From positions 11,134,868-11,198,867 of the forward strand of contig NC_045150.1 of NCBI RefSeq assembly GCF_008831285.2: a stretch of DNA of 64,000 nt. The letters are read 5' to 3'. Positions 56,611 through 64,000 of the stretch are shown here, in pieces. The stretch comes from Nymphaea colorata (taxonomy: Eukaryota > Streptophyta > Magnoliopsida > Nymphaeales > Nymphaeaceae). Both the position numbers and the translations under genes were made by a program. Below the pieces are notes generated by a model. The model saw only the letters and a program-made list of their open reading frames with translations. It searched no databases and had not been told where the DNA came from. The stretch's first letter is position 1; each line of letters starts with the position of its first letter.

Positions 56611-59400
56611 TTCCATTATCTCTTTCACCCACCACACATTTGGTCTATTAGTTCTTAGCCGCTCCAACCACCATTTAATTTTTATGCATCCACATAATAT
56701 TTTTCTTCCTTTATTTTTCTTGACTGTCACATCATGATAGAATGGATAGTCTTAGTATATATATATATGAGTTCCAAATCTGATGGATCCATATCCAAAA
56801 CCTGTAAGGTTGTTAGCAGAGATGCTCACTTCCTATTGTATAGCTGAGTCCTCCACCTAAGGCTAATATTGGCAAATATTAAAATCTCTAAGTAAGGGGG
56901 CTTGTATTCTTTACTCTTGAAAAGATGCACTAGCCAGTACTCTATACATTCCTTCACAATCATTTATAGCTCATGGATTTTAAAATTTCCTTTTAATTCA
57001 GGGGGATATATTGAAGTATTAACATTTTAAATCGTTTGCAATGTGTAAGGTTCTAAGAAATCACACCAACATGTCCATATTAAGCTTTTTGGTGTCGCTT
57101 GTTTTATAAGGAAGCAGGCCCTACCTGCTGGGTCATTCTTGAATCAAAATTTCAGAATTTTGATTTTATCATATGGGTAGAATATGAGTCAAGAATCTTA
57201 AAAGTTTTTCTTCTCTCTTGGCACATGTTTTGATGATTTTAATACACCAATTCCAGAATTTTAGTTCTTGCTCTATCAAACACATAATTTTCAATTTTAA
57301 AATCAAAGTTCCAGACTATCAAAGGGAAACTAGAATTGGAAGTTTCATTCCCATTCTAGTTGAAGGTGAAATTTTCCGACTTTTACAATCCAAATACAGT
57401 TTTTATATTTATGTTCAAATCCAAATCCGAACGCGATCAAATATTTAATGTATATCTGAATCCAAATACGAATGGATGTCATTTCTTCAATCCATATCCC
57501 AACTACTATTTTTTTGGAATTTTTAATATGAAATCTAAGGGTATCAAACAAAACCTGAAAACAAAAATATTAATTAACATAAAAAGGATTTGCTCAACAT
57601 TCACTTTTGTCTTAGAATTTAGATGTTCCTCACTTTTTCTACAATCACATATGTCCTACGACCACATAAAATTTTGTAAGATAATATCGGGTCCAACTAA
57701 TCGACTAGGATCCGATCTGTTTGTTCATGGGCCCCAAGTGAATTTTTGCACCTACACGGGGGAAGGCAACGAGGGCGTTCTTTCACATCCAACTGCTTTT
57801 CTCTCCCCCTCTTTTGCCGTTACTCACGGATTCCACATAAGTAAATTACCCTTAACAGTACGGACGTATTACATTATTGCCATTTTCACGGGAGGTTAAG
57901 TTTTTTTATTCCGCGCAAAATTTTTTTAATCTAATTTATGGTAGACTGTTCAAAATGCTTCTATAAAATTAGTCGAAGTCACACGGAAATACTTAAGAAA
58001 TTAATGTCATTTACGTAATATATAATCATTAACTTGTCCAACAACATTTTATTAAAAGAACATATAAACACTTGCAGTTGACTTAAATCATCCTAAACTT
58101 TGTTTAATTTATTTATTTGTTTAAGAGAGAGAAAATAGTTTCGTTATATATTATATTTTTCAACATGTCCTTGTCCAAATGAGTTTGTGTTCGAAAAGCT
58201 TCCTATGTATTCCTGTGAGTTGTTGAAATTCTTTATATAAGAAAAAAGGAAATGTATGTCCTTAGTAACGAATTTTAAAATTAGGGTAAAAAGAAAAGGA
58301 AAAAGGGTCAAGAAGTGTTTGTTTATAAAAGTACTTGTACACATTGATAGAAATTTTAGAAAGGCAAAACGTATTTAAGGTAACCGCATTTAAAAGCTAC
58401 AGGTGGTTATCATTTTAATTTAGAGGAGAAGGGATGTACAATTTTTTGCCTTGGCTATACTGTACTACTGGCACATGCAACGTATCTTTATTTTTTTCTC
58501 ATTAGCTCAAAGCACCTTATTCTTTAAGGATGACGAATCTTTTCGAGACTAAAGAAGGGTGTTTCTTTTTTGAGGATGAATAATCTCTAGTTAAGGGTAG
58601 ACCTAAGGTTGTTGATGGATCCAATATCTGACTGCATTAGACATGGTAACAAAAAAAAAAAAAAAATCCATCCGATTAAGAAATTGGATGTGTTTGGATT
58701 TTTAAAATGTCACTAGATCAGATTTGGATTTGAATTTATATGCAAATGTAAAAAAATTTAAAAACTTTAAAAATTTATATGTAAATGTAAAAAAATCAAC
58801 TTTAATGCATATATATATATATATATATATATTTCAGCCCCTCTTAAAATTTTGAAACTATATTTGGCCCTTGCGACAAACAAAATCCGGCTTTCACATA
58901 TCAAAATATGGTCTGGATTTCATTGTATAATTAAAGGTTGGATTTCGACTTCGATCATGTTAAAGTAAAAGCTAGATATCTGATTAGATCCAGACTGTAA
59001 AATTAAAATTTGCAATCACATAAACTTGTCTTCCATTAGCATTCAAATCTTAATTTTGAATCTAAGTATTTGAACTTCTAATAAATCGAATATGATAACA
59101 CTGTAAATTTGGTTTGAATATGATAACACTCACGCAAAGTAGGGGATAGAATGGAATTGCTTTTAGAAAGACATAAAAGACATCCCCATCTTCTCTCCAA
59201 CTTGTGGCATTGTTTATTTGTGTTTATGAAGAGAGACAGGGGGAGGGAGATGCTATCTGCAGATAAATAGTCCGACATCAAGGAAGAAAAGTAGTTGTGG
59301 GGGTCTTGTAAGAGGAGCTCCAATCTGCCCAGTAGTCGAGGACACTTGGCACTTGAGGGTGCTTTGCATAAGTACAATGAAAGAAAATTCTGGCAAAGCA
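56611..59400. repeat. Intergenic DNA with dispersed repeat copy 2 (about 58550-59250)
   Basis: 58550-59250 is the partner of 34440-35030 (see there). 57360-57560 has the 'aatccaaat' MITE-type interior. The 179-codon frame at 57360-57899 runs through that repeat and has no domain. A (TA)n tract is near 58807-58831. Confidence 0.5.
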
Positions 59401-59429
59401 TATTTTCAAAATATCCTGAAAAACATGCT

Positions 59430-59630
59430 CACAGGTAGTCCCAGCTGCAGCTACAGCCCACGAGATCTTTAAGTTTACCACAGGTACTACAACGGTCAGA
59501 ACTCCCTCTAAGGAACCTTCATCCCCCAATAGAGATTCGGCAGTAAAAATGATGATGATGACTTCAACATCGTCACCCAAAACCGAACTAGGAGAAAGCG
59601 GTCCTAGTTATGTTACTAGTGGAGATTAGC
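59430..59630 (+). pseudogene. Open frame end just upstream of the capsid-like ORF
   Basis: A plus-strand frame opens after a TGA near 59418 and runs about 65 codons (containing AHEIFKFTTGTTTVRTPSKE) to a TAG eight bases before the next ORF's ATG. It has no start codon of its own near its beginning. Tight spacing suggests it is the tail of an upstream gene of the same element, for example a movement-type or polyprotein segment, but I cannot assign it. Confidence 0.3.
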
Positions 59631-59638
59631 CCCCAAAA

Positions 59639-60781
59639 ATGGCCTACACCACCACCACCTCTGAAGAAATGCAGAAAGGGACACCTGAATTCCGTGCTAA
59701 CGTAAGCTACCTACTTCTGCATTCGGCCCAGTCATCTAAAACTCAAGATGACAAAACTCGGCAGCTGAACTACCTCATCCATTGGAGCACATATGCAGAA
59801 AAGCATTTCCGAAGAATCGAAGAACAGCTCCAAACAGTACAGGCTAACATGGAAGTTGTCAAGTCCATGTTAAACGGCGAAAGGAAGGAGCTTAAGGCCC
59901 AAGCAAAGGAAGCCTTAAAAGTTCACTCCCAAAATCTGTCGATTCGAAAAACCAGTCCATATATTCTCGAAAGTTGGCAAAAAATAGGGGCATATAAAGA
60001 TTTTTATCTCATGCCAAATTTCAAAGATGCTGATAGGAAAGATGCTGATATGAAGATGTTCCAGAATCAGCGTCATAACAAACCACCCGAGGTCAAGAAA
60101 CATGTAAATTCACTGGGTTCAGAAATCCCAATTCTGAACATTGATACATGCCCAACCACGAAGGTAGCCAAAGTTATCAGATTATGGGCACAACATCTGC
60201 ACATGGTGGTATCTCAAAAACAGTTGTCTCCAGACCAGGCATGGAGAATTTTACCGTTTACATTTTCAGGAAGAGTGGCCAATTGGTGGAAATTTCTGCC
60301 AGATACCGAGAAAAGTGAAATTATGAATAATGATCTAGTAGTCTTGGGCAACCGCATCATTCTTGAATTCCAGCCCAACCTTCTAGCACAACAATCATCA
60401 GATTGGTTGATGTTTACAAAAAGAAAGCTGAAGGACTTAAGCCAATTCGAACAATATGCAGAGGACTATCTCAATGAGGCCTACCGTCTCGGTGCTCATG
60501 CCCTCTCAACTGTTGGTATGTCTTTCCTTGCTTCGTTACCAAAATCATTGGGTAACATCGTCCTAGATGAATTATCACATCGAAACATTCTGGTAGAAAG
60601 CCTGAATTTGGTAGATCTTCAACAAGTTGTTCGACAGGAGATCAAAAAACTTTGTTACCGACTTAAGGCAAACACTGAATTGCCAAAAGTTGGAAAGAAT
60701 ATTTGTGGACAAATTGAAGGGGTAGAAGAACATAATCTGCCAAATAGATTCAAACCAAGATTCAGAAGGTTCAAACGATAA
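59639..60781 (+). CDS. Capsid-like protein of a retroelement or endogenous pararetrovirus (380 aa)
   Basis: An unbroken 380-codon frame. The first ~100 residues are predicted helical and coiled-coil-like (RRIEEQLQTVQANMEVVKSM). About residues 170-330 look like a retroelement capsid domain: helix-rich with ILPFTFSGRVANWWKFLP and EQYAEDYLNEAYRLGAHALS. The end is strongly basic (NRFKPRFRRFKR), as expected just before a zinc knuckle, but the frame stops there and a tandem array begins. It lacks protease and polymerase. The layout fits either a Ty3-like Gag or a caulimovirid coat protein integrated in the genome; I cannot separate these by eye. The last A of the stop codon coincides with the first base of the array, so the protein is probably C-terminally truncated. 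Whether it is expressed is unknown. Confidence 0.55.
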   Translation: MAYTTTTSEEMQKGTPEFRANVSYLLLHSAQSSKTQDDKTRQLNYLIHWSTYAEKHFRRIEEQLQTVQANMEVVKSMLNGERKELKAQAKEALKVHSQNLSIRKTSPYILESWQKIGAYKDFYLMPNFKDADRKDADMKMFQNQRHNKPPEVKKHVNSLGSEIPILNIDTCPTTKVAKVIRLWAQHLHMVVSQKQLSPDQAWRILPFTFSGRVANWWKFLPDTEKSEIMNNDLVVLGNRIILEFQPNLLAQQSSDWLMFTKRKLKDLSQFEQYAEDYLNEAYRLGAHALSTVGMSFLASLPKSLGNIVLDELSHRNILVESLNLVDLQQVVRQEIKKLCYRLKANTELPKVGKNICGQIEGVEEHNLPNRFKPRFRRFKR

Positions 60782-63700
60782 AGCATTCATTTCATCCCTT
60801 ATAGTCAATGCAATGAGTTAAACATGTTGTTACGTTTATACTGAATGAGTAAAGGGATTGAAACAACAAGTTCGTATAAATATAAATGAGATTTAAGTCA
60901 TTCATTTGCTCTCTTATAGTCAATCAAGTGGAACCGGCTTGTCCTTTCATTCACATTGATTGGCTAAGGGGATTAAAATCACAAATTTACGTAATTACAA
61001 ATGGGATTTAAGGCATTCATTTGATCTTTTGTACTGAATTCAAAGATTTAAACTTGTTATTTCTACATCGAATGATTTAAACGATTGAAATCACAAGTTC
61101 GTTCGAATGCCATTGAGATTTAACTGTTAATTTACTCTCTTATAGCAAATCCAATGAGTTGAACTTGTTCTTTGATACTTATAGTTAATCGAATGAGTAT
61201 GACTTGTTGTTACATCTATATTTCGTTATTTAAGGGGTGGATTTAAATCACAAATCGATATGAACACAATTGTTGAAGTCATTCCTTTCATCATTTGAAA
61301 TCCAACACATTAAACAAGTTATTCGATCCCTCACAGTTAATCCAACGAGTTTCAATCGTCCTTACGTCTACATTGATTGATTAAAGGAATGGAAATCATA
61401 GGTTCACGTGAATAGGAATGGAACATAAGCCATTTATTTCATCACTTATAGCAAATCCAACGAGTTAAACAGGTTACATTTATATTTAATGATTTAAGAG
61501 ATTGAAATCATAAGTTTGTAAGACTGCGAATGAGATTTAAAACCTTCAATTGATCACCTACAGTTAATCGAATGATTTTAACATTTTATTGCATTTGTAC
61601 TGATTGATTTAAGAAATTGAAATCACAAATTTGAATGAATACGATGAAATTTAAGCATTCATTTCATCCCTTATAGTCAATGCAATGAGTTAAACATGTT
61701 GTTACGTTTATACCGAATGAGTAACGGGATTGAAACAATAAGTTCGTATAAATAAAAATGAGATTTAAGTCATTCATTTGCTCTCTTATAGTTAATCAAG
61801 TGGGACCAGCTTGTTCTTTCATTCACATTGATTGGCTAAGAGGATCAAAATCACAAATTTACGTAACTACAAATGGGATTTAAGGCATTCATTTGATCTT
61901 TTGTACTGAATTCAAAGATTTAAACTTGTTATTTCTACATCGAATGATTTAAACGATTGAAATCATAAGTTCGTTCGAATGCCAATGAGATTTAACCGTT
62001 AATTTACTTCCTTATAGTAAATCCAATGAGTTGAACTTGTTCTTTGATACTTATAGTTAATCGAATGAGTATGACTTGTTGTTACATCTATATTTCGTTA
62101 TTTAAGGGGTGGATTTAAATCACAAGTCGATATGAACACAATTGTTGAAGTCATTCCTTTCATCATTTGAAATCCAATACATTAAACAAGTTATTCGATC
62201 CCTCACAGTTAATCCAACTAGTTTCAATCGTCCTTACATCTACATTGATTGATTAAAGGAATGGAAATCATAGGTTCACGTGAATAGGAATGGAACTTAA
62301 GCCATTTATTTCATCACTTATAGCAAATCCAATGAGTTAAACAGGTTACATTTATATTTAATGATTTAAGGGATTGAAATCATAAGTTTGTAAGATTGCG
62401 AATGAGATTTAAAAACTTCATTTGATCACCTACAATTAATCGAATGATTTTAACATTTTATTGCACTTGTACTGATTTATTTATGAAATTGAAATCCCAT
62501 GTTTGAATGAATACGAATGAGATTTAAGCATTCATTTCATCCCTTATATTCAATGCAAAGAGTTAAACATGTTGTTACGTTTATACTGAATTAGTAAAGG
62601 GATTGAAACAACAAGTTCGCATAAATATGAACCAGATTTAAGTCATTCATTTGCTTCCTTATAGTTAATCAAGTGGGACCAGCTTGTTGTCTCATTCACA
62701 TTGATTGGCTTAGGAGATTAAAATCACAAATTTACGTGACTACAATTGGGTTTAATACATTCATTTGATCTTTTGTAGTGAATTCAAAGATTTAAACTTG
62801 TTATTTCTATATCGAACAATTTAAATGATTGAAATCGTAAGTTCGTTTGAACGCCAGTGAGATTTAACCGTTCATTTACTCCCTCATAGTTAGTCCAATG
62901 ACTTGAATTTGTTATTTGATACTTATAGAAAACCGAATGACTACAACTTGTTGTTACATCCATATTACGTGATTTAAGGGGTGGATTTAAATCACAAGTT
63001 CATATGAACGCAATTGTTTAAGCTATTCATTTCATCACATGAAGTTAATCCAACGGGTTAAACATGTTCCATTTACATTTAATGATTTAAAGGATTGAAA
63101 TCACAAGCTTGCAAGACTACAAATAAGATTTTGAACCATCATTTGATCACCTATTGTTGATCGATGGTTGATTTAAGAAATTGAAATCGCAAGTTTGGAT
63201 GAAAGGGATTGCGATTAAAGCGTCCATTTGATCCCTTATTGTTCATGCAATGAGTTAAACAAGTTGTTACGTTTATACTAAATGATTTGGGGATTGAAAC
63301 AACAAGTTCGTATAAATAATAATGAGATTTAAGTTATTCATTTGCTCCTTTATAGTAAATAAAGTGGGATCGACTTGTCGTTTCATTCATATTGATTGGC
63401 TTAGGGGATTAAAATCACAAATTTGCATAACTACAAATGGGATTTAAGACATTCATTTGATCTTTTGTAGTGAATTCAAAGATTTAAACTTATTGTTTCT
63501 CTATTGAAGGATTTAAATTATTGAAATCGTAAGTTCGTTTGAATGCCAATCAGATTTAACCGTTCATTTACTCCCTCATAGTTAGTCAAATGAGTTGAAT
63601 TTGTTATTTGATCCTTATAGAAAACCGAATCAGTAGAACTTGTTGTTACATCCATGTTATGTGATTTAAGAGGTGGATTTAAATCACAAGTTCACATGAA

Positions 63701-64000
63701 CGCAACTGTTTAAGCCATTCATTTCATCACATGAAGTTAATCCAACGGGTTAAACATGTTTCATTTACATTTAATGATTTAAGGGATTGAAATCACAAGC
63801 TTGCAAGACGATGAATAAGATTTCGAACCTTCATTTGATCACCTATAGTTGATCGAATGAGTTTCACATTTCATTGTGTTTGCACTGGTTGATTTAAGAA
63901 ATTGAAATCGCAAGTTTCAATGAAAGGGATTTCGATTAAAGCATCCATTTGATCCTTTATTGTTAATGCAACGAGTTAAACAAGTTGTTACGTTGATACT
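60781..64000. repeat. Satellite-like tandem array with higher-order units
   Basis: Units start with 'aagc(a/g)t(t/c)cattt' at 60781, 61653, 62526, 63218 and 63939, spacing 872, 873, 692 and 721 bp. Each 872-bp unit consists of seven related subunits of 111-155 bp, built as 'cattcatttgatc..ttatagttaatc(c)aatgagttaaac..gtt', then 'gatttaag(g)gattgaaatcacaagttcg', then 'aatgagatttaag'. The 155- and 151-bp subunits carry about 40 extra bases. Later units have lost sequence. The array continues past the window. It is AT-rich and noncoding. Confidence 0.9.

Noticed and set aside
57360-57899. 179-codon plus-strand frame
   Set aside because: It runs through degenerate MITE-type repeat sequence and has no recognisable domain or plausible gene context.
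60781-64000. CRISPR-like regular repeats
   Set aside because: Units are long, diverged, without unique spacers, and in a plant nuclear context; this is a satellite array.

Overview
This window is nuclear DNA of a flowering plant. It holds plant Ty3/gypsy, Ty1/copia and LINE elements, an intron-split TPS-b-type terpene synthase gene with plastid-targeting character, a coiled-coil NBS-LRR resistance gene relic, many small inverted-repeat transposons, and AT-rich intergenic DNA. The sequence does not fix the species. A run of 100 N at 33901-34000 is an assembly gap.

Layout. 1-11 kb: intergenic, with a three-copy dispersed repeat, a near-perfect foldback, a short hAT-like MITE, an (AT)25 tract, a two-exon fragment of an unrecognised plant gene (4767-5062, minus) and the 3' end of a copia element (10.38-10.71 kb, minus). 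11050-28049: one complete 17,000-bp Ty3/gypsy element of the Tat type on the minus strand. It has 3.83-kb LTRs differing at 3 bases plus 2 single-base indels, a perfect GGCAT target duplication, a PBS and PPT, a plant-mobile-domain ORF, gag, gag-protease and pol (RT, RNase H, a second RNase H, integrase). 28.05-33.9 kb: an LTR-like promoter module on the plus strand, then an old decayed relative of the same Tat element, split by a hAT-like insertion and cut by the gap. 35.2-39.04 kb: a LINE RT fragment fused to a copia gag-protease-integrase fragment, both minus.

39.57-42.05 kb: a seven-exon terpene synthase pseudogene (minus) whose promoter region is repeated about three times upstream (42.13-43.28 kb). 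43.5-52.4 kb: MITEs, a second LINE fragment, purine-rich and dinucleotide repeats, and a 765-bp hAT-like element. 52.48-55.86 kb: a CC-NBS-LRR pseudogene (plus) whose last LRR and 3' flank are duplicated downstream. 59.64-60.78 kb: an intact 380-codon ORF resembling the capsid region of a retroelement or endogenous pararetrovirus. From its stop codon to the window end runs a tandem array with a 872-bp higher-order unit made of seven 111-155-bp subunits.

No ordinary host gene in the window looks intact. The most informative parts are the very young Tat element with a captured mobile-domain ORF, the terpene synthase that has lost both metal-binding motifs, and the junction between the capsid-like ORF and the satellite array. 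Coordinates of decayed elements are approximate, and all homology calls come from reading motifs, not from searches.
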